Part shown: one piece after another, positions 46,946 to 58,251 of the stretch | How positions within the stretch are numbered: the stretch's first letter is position 1 | Layout of the letters: the number at the start of each line of letters is the position of its first letter | Origin: Serinus canaria | Lineage: Eukaryota > Chordata > Aves > Passeriformes > Fringillidae | Assembly (NCBI RefSeq): GCF_022539315.1 | Contig: NC_066314.1 | Span: 66,139,543-66,203,542 of the forward strand | DNA length: 64,000 nucleotides | Reading direction: 5' to 3' | Position numbers and translations under genes: made by a program | Notes under the pieces: generated by a model | Databases searched by the model: none | Told to the model about the DNA's origin: nothing | Seen by the model: only the letters and a program-made list of their open reading frames with translations

Positions 46946-49938
46946 GTAATTATCTTATTTCTGTTATCTCCAATTTCTGATTGTAAATCTATTCATCAGC
47001 TTTTCCTGGTCACTGAAGCCTTATGTCCCTGACTCTGTCTCCAGCACAGCATCTGTCTGTCTGTGTTATGCCCTCTAATGTGTGCTCTGTCCTTAGAATA
47101 TTGGCTAGTCTGGTGCTGCTCTTGCAGCCAGGTGGAGGCAGGCAGAGCCTCCCCTTCCCTGTGGAGCTCTGCTCTTGCTAATGACAGTGACATCAGGGTC
47201 AGTTGCTCATTGTAACGAGCTGGAGTTGTACTCAGAGCAGCTGCTTGGTTTGGGATTTGATGGGGCTTATCACCTCAGTGATGGATCCAATTGCAGACAC
47301 TCCAACATTTTAAAAGCCTCAGAGAAAGCCATCAGAGATCTCCAGTGTGTCTCCCAAAGCAAGAGATGTTCAGAAAAGCCTGTGTGTGCACATGTCATTT
47401 AAGACAGTTTTAAAGGTGTCATTTGACTGTGGTTTATGGGGGGGGGGGGGAAATCCAAGAGCAGAATTAAGGCATTATAGGTAGTGGGCTGGAGAGAGAG
47501 AGCCTGTTTCACTTGAGATCCCTCATGTCAGAGCAGAACTGGGGATGGCTGCTGTGACCAAGCAGGAATGTGGGGGTTGTTTCCATGAATGCCACAAGTT
47601 GAAGCACTTGCTTTTCAGCCTCTTCTGGATGGCAGTTTCTGCAGACAGTGAGTGTGTCAGAGCTCAAATGTGAAATTCCTGAGAAGTCAGTTTTAAATGG
47701 ACCTTAGGTGAGAGCTCAGCTCTGATGCTGTAGGCTGGTATGTCTTTGACCTGAGATGGGAGCTCTCTCACAAAGCCACTTTGGGAGACAAAGCTCTGGC
47801 AGCCTTTGTCACCTTGAACCACTCTAGTTCTTTGGAAAACTCTTAAACTTCCCTAAGGGATCTTCCATCTCTTCAGCTGAATGTGCTGTAGTATTTGCTT
47901 TTATTGACTCTCCCCCTTCTGTAACCTGAGGAGGCTCTCTGGTGTAGGTCCAGGATCCAGGAAATGTGAAATAGGACAAGTGGATGCTGGCCATCCTGAA
48001 GAGGATGAGAGCAAGTGTCTCAATTCCTGCATGAACCTCATGGTGGAATGTGATTATTACTGGTTTTGGCAGTGTTCCCCCTCCCCCAAGTACCTCTTCC
48101 TTGCTTTTGCCTCATTTGTATTTAACTTTACCTTTCACATCATTGCTCTTATTAAATGATTGTTTCCAGAGCCGTTCCCACCTGATGCATGCCTGAGGTT
48201 CTTGTTATTTCACAGCAGACTTTCCTTGCACCACCCAGTGTGTCCCTGCTCCTCTCCATCAGTGCTGCAACCTCACTCCCTGCTCAGGGAAGTTTTTTCT
48301 TCCCCTGCCCTGTGTTCTGCATGTCTGCCCCCACTAACAACTCCTCTGGGCACCCAGCCCAGGAGCCACTTCCATGCTTGAGCTGGAACTGGTGGGATGA
48401 ATCTGTGTCCTTCCCTCCTCAGCACTACTAGAGGCAGTAACACTTTATTTGTCCTGCATAGTAAGTATGTCACCTTCCTAATCCACTCCTCAGTACAAAA
48501 CATTCCTGCAGGGCTTTGGAACCAGTTCTTTCTTTGATACAGTGGTGGCAAGGAATGTGGCTGATGGCCAGGGAAAGTGGGACAGATGGAGGAACTGCCA
48601 GGCAAGACAGTGATTCTGTCATTGGGCCTTTGCAATAGAGATGTGATGTTCATTGCTGGCATTTCTTGATCCACCTCTAAATGGCTTCCCTTCAGAAATG
48701 CCTGTCATAAACTCAGGTTTTCATGGATTTCCCAGGTGCAGTCTCCTGAGGGAGCAAGTAGAAATATTTGAGGAACTTCAGGAATAGGTGAAGGAGGAGT
48801 GTTTGCAAGCAGTGCTGTCTTTAGCCCTGCTGATGCTGATTTTGTTGTTGGGTCTGCTCTGGTGATTAACTGGCACTTCCACAGCTGTAAATGGGGATAC
48901 TTTGCAGTACTGCTGGGAATTTAGGATCCTAGGTAATACACGACTTCTTTGCTTCGTGTTATGAGATCTGCCTTTTAAAAACCTAGATTGGAGTGCAGTT
49001 GCTTGTTTATAAATATGAGTGGCAGAGGAAGGCTATCCAAAACAAAGCACTAGGTTGGTTCCCCCCCCCAAGGATAATGTTCAGCAAGCTTTCTAGCAGA
49101 ACTGAAACCTGGCATTTACATGAAGAGGTTTTGTGTTCTTGCAGTGAAAAGAGAAACCTGTCAGCTTGTCTGAGGAATACCCTCACTTCTGCCTTCTTTA
49201 AGCTGTATTAGTTGTTTGGATCTCAAAGACTTATTCTTCTGACTTAGGAAATCTGAACATAATGGCAAAAAAAGCTTTTAGAGGCAAAAAGCAAAATTTA
49301 ATGCAGTGCAGACCTTCCCTGCAGATCCTGGCCATTTCGTGGATGAAGACAGTCCCATTTGGTTATCCTCAAAAACATAAGTATGGCAGCTGTGGGAAAC
49401 AACAGTTGCTGTTTCTGGCTGGGGCTTTTTATTTTTTATTTTTTGTAAACTGGGTGAATTTTTCTCTTCATTTCACAAAGTGCAGATAATTTGCTACAGA
49501 GCAGCTGGTGATGCTGATTTTACTGCTCCTTATTCAGCATCCAGCATTGTCCTCCAAGATGGAATTGACCTGTACCAGTAGTGGTTGCTGCTGTTGAAGA
49601 GGTGTAGGATGAAAGAGCGACGTGCCTGTACTATCACTCAGTGCTGAAATCTAATGTCCTTTTTTTCCTACAAAGACCTGTAGGCTGCTACCACTCCCCT
49701 CTTAGGATGACCACTTGCAGCACTTCTTGCAAAGTAAACCCATCTGTGAAACACTCTGAATCTGAGAAAATGCCTGTAGGAGTCCTTGCAGTTCCCACTT
49801 CAGTGTGTCCTGGAATTGAAACTCAGAATTAATTTGCATGGCATTTTAACTCCTGGTGTGCCATTACCACAGTTACTGAATGCACTAGAGGCAGGCCAGC
49901 ACTGAGCCAAGTTGTGATGGCCGTGTTTGTGTTTGTAG
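46946..49938 (+). other. WNK1 intron, simple sequence only
   Basis: About 3 kb of intron, more GC-rich than the left half of the window. It includes a 13-G run at 47438-47450 and a 9-C run at 49061-49069. Open frames here lack any recognised domain. Confidence 0.65.
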
Positions 49939-50126
49939 GGACCAGCAGCACCAACACAGTGGGGGCTGCAGTGAACAGCCAGGCTCCCCCGAGCCAGCCC
50001 ACGGCCATCGCCTCCAGCCGCAAGGGCACCTTCACCGATGACCTGCACAAACTGGTGGATAACTGGGCTCGGGATGCCATGAACCTGTCTGGCAAGAAAG
50101 TTGGCAAAGGGCACAGCAACTACGAG
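49939..50126 (+). CDS. WNK1: WNK1 exon, conserved C-terminal DLHKLVDNW block
   Basis: Acceptor gtgtttgtag, donor tacgag|gtgagg; 188 nt, phase 1 to 0. Encodes (G)TSSTNTVGAAVNSQAPPSQP then RKGTFTDDLHKLVDNWARDA and MNLSGKKVGKGHSNYE, strongly conserved among vertebrate WNK1 proteins. Confidence 0.97.
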
Positions 50127-50417
50127 GTGAGGTGGGACCCGTGAGGGGTGTGGTGAGAAGCTGGGGGTGTCCTCCTGTCTACCTGGTTTCAAACATAGCC
50201 AGAGCACAGCTGGGACTGCAGCTCTAGAACACTGGTGGCTGGCTCTTCACGTGGAGGATGTACTGCTTGCTCTGGAAGGGAAGGGGAAATCTAAAGGGGA
50301 GAGCCATGGCCTGGCCCTGTAAATACCCACTGGGAGCAGATTGTAGACCAAGGGGTGGACTGGTGGTTTTTAAAGCTACACAGTTAAAGTTCTCTTGGTT
50401 GTTGGATTACCTTTCAG

Positions 50418-50732
50418 GGCCCTGGAATGGCAAGAAAATTCTCGGCACCAGGTCAGCTCTGTATCTCTATGACATCTTCCCTGGGTGCTACACCCATCCC
50501 TGCAGCATCAGCTACCTCTTTAGGTCCCTTCAGCAAGGCCATGTGCCCCCCGCAGCAGTACGGTTACCCAGCAGCGTCCTTCCCCCCGCCCTGGAGCGGG
50601 CCAGGGGCGCCAGCACCGCCACAGCTCGGCCAGTTCCAGCCCGTGGGTGCCACGTCTTTGCAAAGCTTCAACATCAGCAATTTGCAAAAGTCTGTCAGCA
50701 ACCCTCCAGGCTCCAACCTGCGGACCACTTAG
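50418..50732 (+). CDS. WNK1: WNK1 last coding exon and stop
   Basis: Acceptor ttacctttcag; encodes GPGMARKFSAPGQLCISMTS, MCPPQQYGYPAASFPPPWSG, QFQPVGATSLQSFNISNLQK and the terminal SNPPGSNLRTT before TAG at 50730-50732. C-terminus is identical in kind to human. A longer open frame in another register (50258-50827) overlaps it and is not the WNK1 frame. Confidence 0.97.
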   Translation, partial: GPGMARKFSAPGQLCISMTSSLGATPIPAASATSLGPFSKAMCPPQQYGYPAASFPPPWSGPGAPAPPQLGQFQPVGATSLQSFNISNLQKSVSNPPGSNLRTT

Positions 50733-51538
50733 CCGTGCCCAGAGACCCTGCTGGCTACACCTCGGGACAGGACATGGGGAGGGAGATGGGGCCCTATATC
50801 ACTACTAGTGCTGCAATGAACTGGTAGCTGGCCAGACTGGGAATGAATTTCTCTTTTCCAACCATTGCTGTCGACTCTCTGTAGCGGGAGTTTTCCCACA
50901 CACTTGGAAGGGGGAGGAGGATGATGAGCATCATTGTGATGGGACAGTGCTTTTCACTGAGGGGGGCTGCTCTTGTGTGCCACGAGAGCTGTGAGCAGAA
51001 GCCAGGGGGTCAGGTCATACAGTCTTGCTGTTAAATATTTCTGGTTGGAGGCTGAATCCACACGTGTGGAGGTGGGAGAGCTGAACCCTAGCATGAGGCT
51101 TTAGCATGCTTCTCGCCTCTTCCTGAAGAACCAAGATCCAGAAAAAGCTGTCCAAATTCCCCTCCTCTCCCTCTCCCCAGTCAATAGTATCTGGCTCTGA
51201 AATGATGGGGCACACGAATGGACTTGTGGTGCAGCCCGTGCTTGATAGGTCATTACTGCTTTAAGTAAGATATTAACAGCTTTGACTGCAGCATTAGAGC
51301 AATTTAAATTGTTAAAAAAAAAATTTAAAAGTTCCCTGCGGACATGTACTTACCATCAGTTTTGATGTGGAAACACTGTGATTATATAAATGTTGTTGGA
51401 CAACAGTAGTTTAAAAATGAGTGGAATATAGAGGGTTAAAAAAGTTAAAAAGAAAAAATGGGAAAAAAAGCTAGCTATATCCTTATACTTATTGGAGACA
51501 CTTTAACTTTTTCCTTTGTATTTTCATTGTATTAGATA

Positions 51539-51544
51539 AATAAA
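51539..51544 (+). promoter_or_regulatory. WNK1: WNK1 proximal polyadenylation signal candidate
   Basis: AATAAA about 810 bases after the stop, within an AT-rich stretch and followed by TG-containing sequence. Confidence 0.5.
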
Positions 51545-53293
51545 TGTGAATGTAAAATTGTATAAATTAATGTACTTGAATACTTGTCTGTTCTCCCAGT
51601 ATGCTTGCTGGATATTTTAGTGCCTTGGACTTCTCTTGCTTCTGCAGTTTAGCGTCGTCTTCCCAGCAGAGCCCAGGTGAGCAGAGGGCAAGGTGAGGGC
51701 AGGATGTTTGTGCCCAGCGCCCGGGACGTTGGAGCAGGAGCGTGGAAGGGAGGTCACCGAGGCTGCGGGTCCGAGCAGTTCTGTGTGTGGGAAAACTTAT
51801 CCAGGTGGGCAGAGCTGAAGGTGTGGGGTGACAGGGGCCAGGTGGGCTGGGACGGAGGGATGCAGGTGAAGCTACAACGAGACTTAACCAGTATTGGCTC
51901 TGGAGGCAGGAGGGCTGGGTCAGAAATGGAGAGAGGATAGAGGGGAGAACGTGTATCTTTGGGAAAGGCCCAATTGAAGATGCAGTTTGACTCCAGCTGT
52001 GAAGTGGTAAAGATGTTTGGTCAGGATGTGACTTGAGGGAGAGGTGCCATTGCTCGTTGGCTTGGGCTTGTCTGCTGGGATTGCTTTTCTTACTTTTTTT
52101 TTTTGGTAAAATTCATTTAAGCCAGGAACAGACTGTCCTGGTGCAACGTCCATTGCCGGCAATGGATGTACTTGAAGCAGCCGGCATCAAGAAGTTTCCT
52201 CTGTCTTACTTGGAGGATTTACAATTTTGTTCACTCTTAACAAATTTCAAGCTGGTACCAGGACTGTCACTGTCTGTCACTTGTCACCTCTTAGTACCTG
52301 TACTGTATCTTCTGCTTTGGTCATTCTCCCTTTTTGTGTTTAAGAAATACTGGTTTCCTCTTCAAAGTCAAAATTATACCAGCCAGTATTTATGTAGTGC
52401 TGCGAGAAGCTGTAATGGATGAGGGTGTGGCTTCCTGGCGCTTGGGAGCAGGTCCTCGGTGTCCTGGAGGCTGGTGCCTCACAGAGCTGTTACTTGCCCA
52501 CGTTTGTTTTAATCTCGGAGCGCTGTTCCCTGCTGGGCCCTTAGTAGAGAGTTTTTGTGTCCGCAGCTGTTCTCACGCTTTCATTCTCACAAAGAAACGT
52601 GCGGGATGCTTTCCGTCCCTGTCCCTTGTTCAGCAGCAGTTGTGGCAGCAGGGCGGGCGCAGGCTGGAGAGGGGCGGTGCCGTGGGACAGGCGCGGGCTG
52701 AGCTCCGGGGGCAGCGGGAGAGCAGCGGGCCCGAGGCTGAGGCCAGTGGGAACCTCGGAAAGGAAGGATGCAGGGGGGCAGGCTCTTGAGCACACCCAGG
52801 GAATCAGGACCGGGACAGAGCCGAGGCAGTAATGAGACAAGGGCAATATTCGTGGCAGAGGAACTGGTCAGCTGGATGCAGCACATGGTTTAAATTTGAT
52901 CTAATAAGTTTGAGGTCGTTTTTTCACTTAATGTTATGCAAGAACTGGTTTTATTTACCATTGATTTTTTTTTCTCCCACCCTCTCCTCCTGTGGATGAA
53001 TAACTGAAGTCTAGAGGAATAAACTAATGCTACTGAACTGTTAAATTATTTTGTTTAATATTACACTTTGAGTATCTTTTTCCACATAAAATCTGTTTCT
53101 GAATTACAAGCGTTTTCTTTACATTATTTAACAATGTACACTGTAAAAAAATAAAAATAAAAAAAATAAAATTAATTGAAACTTTGGGCTTCCCTGGCCG
53201 TAGTTAGTTGTGTTTTGCACTGAACCCTCCTCGTATGACTGTGCCCCGTGCTGCAGTTTGTTACCTTTGTAGAATATTGAATGAAACCATTCA

Positions 53294-53299
53294 AATAAA
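53294..53299 (+). promoter_or_regulatory. WNK1: WNK1 distal polyadenylation signal candidate
   Basis: AATAAA with a G/T-rich downstream element 10-30 bases later; about 2.56 kb after the stop. Confidence 0.6.
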
Positions 53300-53310
53300 C
53301 CAAACCTGCT

Positions 53311-55290
53311 TTGGTTGAGCTGTGGGTTTTCTTGTGGAGCATCAGTTCCAGCCCCTCTGTCCTGGTCGTGCAGTGATGTAACTGTTGCCCAGTTTACCAG
53401 TTTGTCACAGGAAATACAAGAAACCCAATTTAATGAGAACTTCAACTGCTCAAAAGCAGTGACCAGTCCTTGACCAGCCTTTGGCCTTTAGCAGGATACT
53501 CCAAAACAAGGTACTGCAAAGAGTAATTCCTGAAGGGATCTTGAGAAGGGGAGTGGCCTGAAGGAGGAGAAGGGATCAGCTGTCCCTGCTGTCACCAAGT
53601 TGCCAAATGCGCACAGCTGTGGCAGACACGACTAGGTGGCTGTCCCCGTGGAAGCAGAGGTGGAGGGAGGCCATGCCCGGGGCAGGTCCTGTGCTTCCTT
53701 CTGGCACTGAGGGATGAGCAGGGTGTCCTAAGGGCCCTTCCCGGCTCTTCTGTGCTGCCCCCACGCAGCTCCTCGGGGCTGGATGCCAGCAGGGATGTGC
53801 TCCCATCCTGCAGGGCTGGGAGAAGGAACCTTAATAACAGGACCTCACAGCTCCTCCTCAGAGAAGGAGCTGACTGACCAAACTCTGGGAGGGCCTCAGG
53901 GTTGAAAAGGCAGAGCAGCCATTTTGCAGAAGAGCACGTGGCTGCTGGTCATGGAGACTCCCAGCACTCTAATTTTTCCTTTTTCAGTCCTTTGTTGTAT
54001 TTTTGTTAGGGTTTAATAAACCTCTGAAATTTTAAGTGAGCGTCATTTCTCACAAGGAGGAATTTGGTATTTCTAAACACTAATTGCTGCTGCATTTCTT
54101 TCCATTTTAAGAACAGCTTCTGTTATGAGTCATGCTGTGCAAGGCTGGAAGGGCAAATAAAGCTCCCAGTATAAGTTTTCCTGCCCTTTTCAGAGGGACC
54201 AATCCCGAGAGACTCGTTGCAGTGACTTTGTCAGAGGAGGCACAGCTATCTTTGCACCGTTTCCAGAGCCAAGGAAATTGAGGCTGTTATATTTTTGTTA
54301 CAGACTTTTGAATTTTTTTCATTGCAAAAGTTTGGAACAGGTTTGAATTCAGTAATTTGGAAGGTCTGTGTGCTCCCTTCCTAGCAGGTATATGGTTTCA
54401 ATAGCGAGGGCATGACTCAAGCATGTGGAATGTGCTTCTTCCCTGAGCTGTTCTGAAGGCAGCACATTTGAACTGGCCAGAAACAAGGAGGGTGAAATGT
54501 GGAACTGTTTTCTAGATGTAATCTATAACGGTTAATTACAGCTTGTCCTGTCTTTCCACACTGAAGTCAATTCCTGTCCTTTGTCCTGTTCAGGAGGCAA
54601 GAGGATAGTAAAGAATCTTTTAAGGAAAAAAGACTGATTAAGTGATGAAGGCAGGGGAAGAGGAATAAATGCTGACTATTCCAAATGTCATTACAGTTAG
54701 AGGCAAACCATGGGAGTAAGGTCCTGTTTGAAGCCTGAAATTGATTGCAGGGTTGGACTAATCCCAGAGTTTGTGTACATTTTCCTGGTTCAGCTCTAAC
54801 TTCCAGTCATGTGGCATCATCATTCTCCTTGCATCCAGCACTGCAGTACCAGGCTGCCCCCACGGACACCTGGGGATGGTGACACCACTCCTGCCACAGG
54901 CCTGAGCCCTGCTGCGGCTGTGCCTGGAACTGCAGCTGCACTCACAGGAACAGAACCTGCCAGCCCAGCAGAACTCCTCCCTTTCCTGCACGGAGCTGCT
55001 CGAAATGGTAAGGGAGCGTTCTTCCACTGCCGCTTCCAAATCCTTCCTTTAGCCTGCTGAGAGTGTTCTTCCAATACTGCTTCCAAATCCTTCCTTAAGC
55101 CTGCTGCTTGGACGGCCCAAACAGCTTTTGGCTTTGCTGTGATCTCTGAACCCCTGTGAGGTTTCTGTTTGCCCATCCTAAAGCAAAGGAGGCTGTGCAG
55201 GTGCAGCGCTGCTCTTTAGCTTTAGCACACGGTGCCTCCTGTGAGGCCATTCAGCAGGGCACAGAGGCACCAACAGCTCCCAGTGGGGTT
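53311..55290. other. WNK1-RAD52 convergent intergenic spacer
   Basis: About 2 kb between the predicted 3' ends. Further plus-strand AATAAA hexamers occur at 54015-54020 and 54156-54161, so longer WNK1 transcripts are possible. A 47-bp tandem duplication lies at 55018-55111. Open frames are short and have no recognised domains. Confidence 0.6.
55018..55111. repeat. 47-bp tandem duplication
   Basis: Two adjacent units (55018-55064 and 55065-55111) share 'gcttccaaatccttcctt' and 'agcctgctg' with a few substitutions. Lies just downstream of the RAD52 3' end. Confidence 0.85.
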
Positions 55291-55921
55291 TGTTTTTTAA
55301 ATTAATGTTTATTTCTGTATTGAAAGGGGTTGAAAGCATATTTAAGAACAGCAGTGCAGCTCCCATTCACATTCCAAAGGATGGGAGCAGGCCCGGGGCT
55401 GCCCCGTGCAGGCTGGCGGCGCTCCCAGCGCTCCTGCCCTGAGGCACAGGCACAGCCAGAGGTGCTGCCGCTGCACGGACCGCAGGGAAGGGCTCGGGAA
55501 CACCGGGAACAGGAGCGAGGGGCTCTGCCCCGGCCGTGCGGCAACAGCTTGTGCCTTCTGTCCTCTGGCCACAACCCTCTGCTCCCCCTGGTACTGAAAA
55601 ATCTCTGTGCTGGAATGCAGCACTGAGGGAGAGACAAGCTGTGAAGTGCATCTCATTTTTAACAATCCATTCTGTCATTGCTAAAGGCAATTTACAGGTA
55701 AAATCCACTTGTAATATGGCCACAAGTCTCATGCTGCAGAAGCACAAATAATGGTGTGGTTATAGAAAAAGGCATCTGCAATACATAATAACCTAAGAGT
55801 ACATGAAGTTCTTCTCTTGCTTCACTATAATGTGCAGCAGAGTCCATGTGACACACTTTGGAGAGCCAGCTGCAGCCGTGTGATGTAATCCATGACAGAG
55901 GCACAGATCCCACCGGGTGCC
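55290..55921 (-). other. RAD52: RAD52 3'UTR
   Basis: Runs from the stop codon to a reverse-strand AATAAA (TTTATT at 55308-55313 on the plus strand), about 610 bases. GC-rich in its distal part (about 55380-55560). Open frames seen here on both strands are by-products of that composition. Confidence 0.65.
55308..55313 (-). promoter_or_regulatory. RAD52: RAD52 polyadenylation signal candidate
   Basis: AATAAA on the minus strand, the nearest canonical hexamer after the RAD52 stop. Confidence 0.6.
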
Positions 55922-55980
55922 TCATGTAGGTTCCAGTCTCCTTTTCTTCAAGCTCTGACTTCTCCTGAGGGGGCTGCATC
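55922..55980 (-). CDS. RAD52: RAD52 last coding exon, C-terminal basic tail
   Basis: Acceptor ctgtgtggcag; encodes (G)CSPLRRSQSLKKRRLEPT and stops with TGA (plus-strand tca at 55922-55924). The KKRR cluster is the counterpart of human MKKRKYDPS, the nuclear localisation signal. The frame is right only when phase 1 is carried over from the previous exon. Confidence 0.9.
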
Positions 55981-56219
55981 CTGCCACACAGGGAGAAAGT
56001 GAGAAACAGACATTTTTTTCTGCCTCTAAGTATGTTCCTCAGTTCTTTTTCTAACTCTTCCTCAATAGGACAGTAGGATGGAAAAAAGCAGTTTTTCAAG
56101 AGTGCTGTCCCAGCTTCTGCAGCCAGGTCCAAAAGAAAGGAATGTTTCTCCACTGGATTTTCCCAATCTCCCAAGAGCCCCTGTGAAGCCAGAGCTCAGT
56201 CCCTTGTGGCAGCACATAC

Positions 56220-56462
56220 CTGGGGTGTGCTGGTGGGCACAGCTGGTGCTGGGGGCTGCAGCAGGGGGCTGCAGCTGTGCCAGCCTGGCAGCAGCTCTGT
56301 GCTGGTTCCCCCTGTGGGGTGTCCTGCAGCGAGTGCTCATCTGCTGATGGCCACGGGGTGTCTCAGGTGCCTGCTGTGCAGCTGCTGAGGGCTCTGACAT
56401 TTTGGCACCCGTTACCTTCAGGTCAATGCTCTCCAAGGAAATGTCCCACAGTTCAGGATCAT
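56220..56462 (-). CDS. RAD52: RAD52 exon, variable C-terminal region
   Basis: Acceptor ccttccag, donor ccccag|gtatgt; 243 nt, phase 1 to 1. Encodes (D)DPELWDISLESIDLKVTGAK and an Ala/Gln/Pro-rich remainder. Diverged from human, as expected for this disordered region that includes RAD51 contacts in mammals. Supported by splice signals and total length. Confidence 0.82.
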
Positions 56463-56971
56463 CTGGAAGGAATGAGAAGGGGATCCATGACACAGTGCTG
56501 TACTACAGGAATAGCAGTAGCTCCAAGACCAGCACATTCTTCTCCTACAAGCAGTGACCACTATAAAATTTAAACTCTAAAGCATCTCTTAGGAGATGAC
56601 TGTGCAGTAGGGTCCTGCCCCTTGTGCCCTTAAGCAAAGTGGAGGCACCACAATGTGTACCAAAATATCCATGGTTATATTGAAGACACCCCAAATTCTC
56701 CCCCTCCAAGTCCTGTATTGTGCAGTATCACCTCAGGAAAAGGATTTACCAAACAGGTGTACAACTCTACTGAAGAGCCTAAGTGAAACCCCCATAGAGA
56801 TGGATATCATCTCCCTGCCACTCAGGCAGTTTGTATTGTTAAGGTCAGAATCACATTCACACTTCTGTTATTCCAATTCTTCAGAGCTTGTACCCTTACA
56901 CTGTATTCTGAATTAACCTGGTTTAAATGCCAATGATTTAACACTTTATTACTCATCCCTCTTTGGCTGAC

Positions 56972-57052
56972 CTGCAAAGAACTCCTCTTCTATGGCCAGC
57001 TCCTGTTGCACTTCTGCTGGAGTGCTGTGCTTCACAGGAGCATTGGATTTTG
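56972..57052 (-). CDS. RAD52: RAD52 exon, acidic helix before C-terminal region
   Basis: Acceptor cttgcag, donor ttgcag|gtcagc; 81 nt, phase 1 to 1. Encodes (A)KSNAPVKHSTPAEVQQELAI EEEFFA, matching human THSTPV...EKDFLAG in position. Lies in the region reported to contact RAD51. Confidence 0.86.
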
Positions 57053-57240
57053 CTGCAAGGAGGCAACACAGGAAGAGATTAATATCAGAAATACAGATTC
57101 CTTCTTAGCAGAGCACAAGTCTGAAATGACAGCCAGCACTACTACCAGGTACCCTCCTTTGTCCTAGAGCTGGCTAAGGCTTGGAAGCAGAATGTGGGAA
57201 GTAACATTCTGTACCTGATGACATCTGATGAGAAACTGTG

Positions 57241-57326
57241 CTACTTTAACATGGTTCTTAGCCTGCCCATCACCATGTTCCTGCTACTTTACCATGGTTC
57301 TTAGCCTGTCCATTGCCATGTTCCTG
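57241..57326. repeat. 43-bp tandem duplication in RAD52 intron
   Basis: Two units (57241-57283 and 57284-57326) share 'catggttcttagcctg' and 'ccatgttcctgctac' with three or four differences. Intronic. Confidence 0.9.
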
Positions 57327-57710
57327 CTACCACATGGCCCCAGACTTCCCCATGAGCCAAGGGCAGTGTATCAGTAGCTCGGGCAATATCTTTTTGCTTG
57401 CAGCTACCACAGCCAAGTGCTGCAGCCTCAGCTTGGATGCAGCAGGTTAATGGTGCTGGTAACAGCTGCTTTAGGGTGGCTGGGAAGTTGCAGATTTAAT
57501 GATGCAGCTTTAGAGCTGACATTTCTGACACTTTTGGAACGCAGAGGGGGAATATATGATAATGCTCCTGCCTTTGGCCTCAAAGGTGTGTTGATGGCAC
57601 AGCACAAGAGCACATGAAGCTGGCCATGCTCCTGTACTCTGGGTAACCTGTGCCTGCTCTCTCTCTAGCAGCTCTGATGGAAAGTGCCAGGTTTGAATGC
57701 CACTGCTCAC

Positions 57711-57847
57711 CCTGTTTGCTGCTGGGAGTAACTCCTGGGACCTGCTGCTTTTTCTCCATCTGCTCCCGGAACTGCTGCTGCAGCCGCTTCTGGCGCAGTT
57801 TCCTCTGGTAAGTGGCATCACACTCCATGGCCAAGGAGTCTGTGCTT
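57711..57847 (-). CDS. RAD52: RAD52 exon, RPA-binding region
   Basis: Acceptor ggagaacag, donor aaacagg|gtgagc; 137 nt, phase 2 to 1. Encodes STDSLAMECDATYQRKLRQK RLQQQFREQMEKKQQVPGVT (two contiguous runs). The QRKLRQK and LQQQFRE motifs equal the human RPA-interaction segment around residues 258-275. Confidence 0.95.
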
Positions 57848-58054
57848 CTGTTCTCCCACCCACAGACACAAAGTTAACCAGGACCTCAGCAATTATATTT
57901 TGTGAAGAAAAAATTCATTAAGAAACAACAGTAAAGAAAACCCACTGAACGAGTAATTTATGGCATCATTGGAATTGAGCTGTCTTTACATGTTTTAAAA
58001 GGCCCAGTAATTTCTAAAACAGCTTAAAAAATACATTTATAACAGCAGTCTCAC

Positions 58055-58251
58055 CTGGGAGCATTGGGCTGTTTCTGATCTGCTGTCACAACAGCAGCCT
58101 CTGTCTGGCCAGGCTTACAGCCAGGTGTCACCTCACAGTGCTGTCTCCCTGCTGCATTCTGCCTTTCCATATAGCTGCTGTATCTTGCTTGCTCTATTTC
58201 AGGCTCATAGTCCTGCATTTTAGCTTTGACCAAGTCTAACTCAGGGGGTAC
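58055..58251 (-). CDS. RAD52: RAD52 exon, linker after annealing domain
   Basis: Acceptor ttgaccag, donor tcccag|gtgaga; 197 nt, phase 0 to 2. Encodes VPPELDLVKAKMQDYEPEIE QARYSSY, matching human [26 protein letters not shown], then a weakly conserved linker (GCKPGQTEAAVVTADQKQ) ending before the RPA-binding exon. Confidence 0.94.

Larger units (their letters stand above)
1..53310 (+). other. WNK1: WNK1 gene, intron 4 to 3' end
   Basis: WNK1 (with no lysine) is a cytosolic serine/threonine kinase that senses chloride and osmotic stress and phosphorylates SPAK and OSR1, which in turn regulate NCC, NKCC and KCC cotransporters. The window holds the gene from intron 4 onward: the end of the kinase C-lobe, the autoinhibitory PF2-like domain with its FSF motif, the acidic KLHL3/CUL3 degron, a second PF2-like region, four RFxV docking motifs, a C-terminal coiled coil and the conserved C-terminus. 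From exon 5 to the stop the coding exons total 7,442 nt, one short of a multiple of three; the deficit sits in the exon at 24287-24567. Exons 1-4, with the ATP-binding and catalytic residues, are outside. Identity comes from remembered human protein sequence and is very secure. The left edge is the window edge and the right edge is the most distal credible polyadenylation signal. Confidence 0.96.
50733..53310 (+). other. WNK1: WNK1 3'UTR (longest likely extent)
   Basis: Non-coding sequence after the stop. AATAAA signals occur at 51539-51544 and 53294-53299; the second is followed by a G/T-rich stretch (ttggttgagctgtgggtttt), typical of a cleavage site. An A/T-rich run of AAATAAAA lies at 53146-53172. 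A GC-rich block occupies about 52600-52830. Mammalian WNK1 also has a long 3'UTR (from memory), which favours the distal site; the proximal site may give a short form. Confidence 0.65.

Noticed and set aside
50258..50827. 189-codon forward frame over the last WNK1 exon
   Set aside because: It is in another register from the conserved WNK1 C-terminus and begins in the intron; no homology recognised.
55302..55747. Reverse-strand frames of 107-126 codons after RAD52
   Set aside because: They lie in the RAD52 3'UTR beyond its stop; the GC-rich composition makes chance open frames likely.
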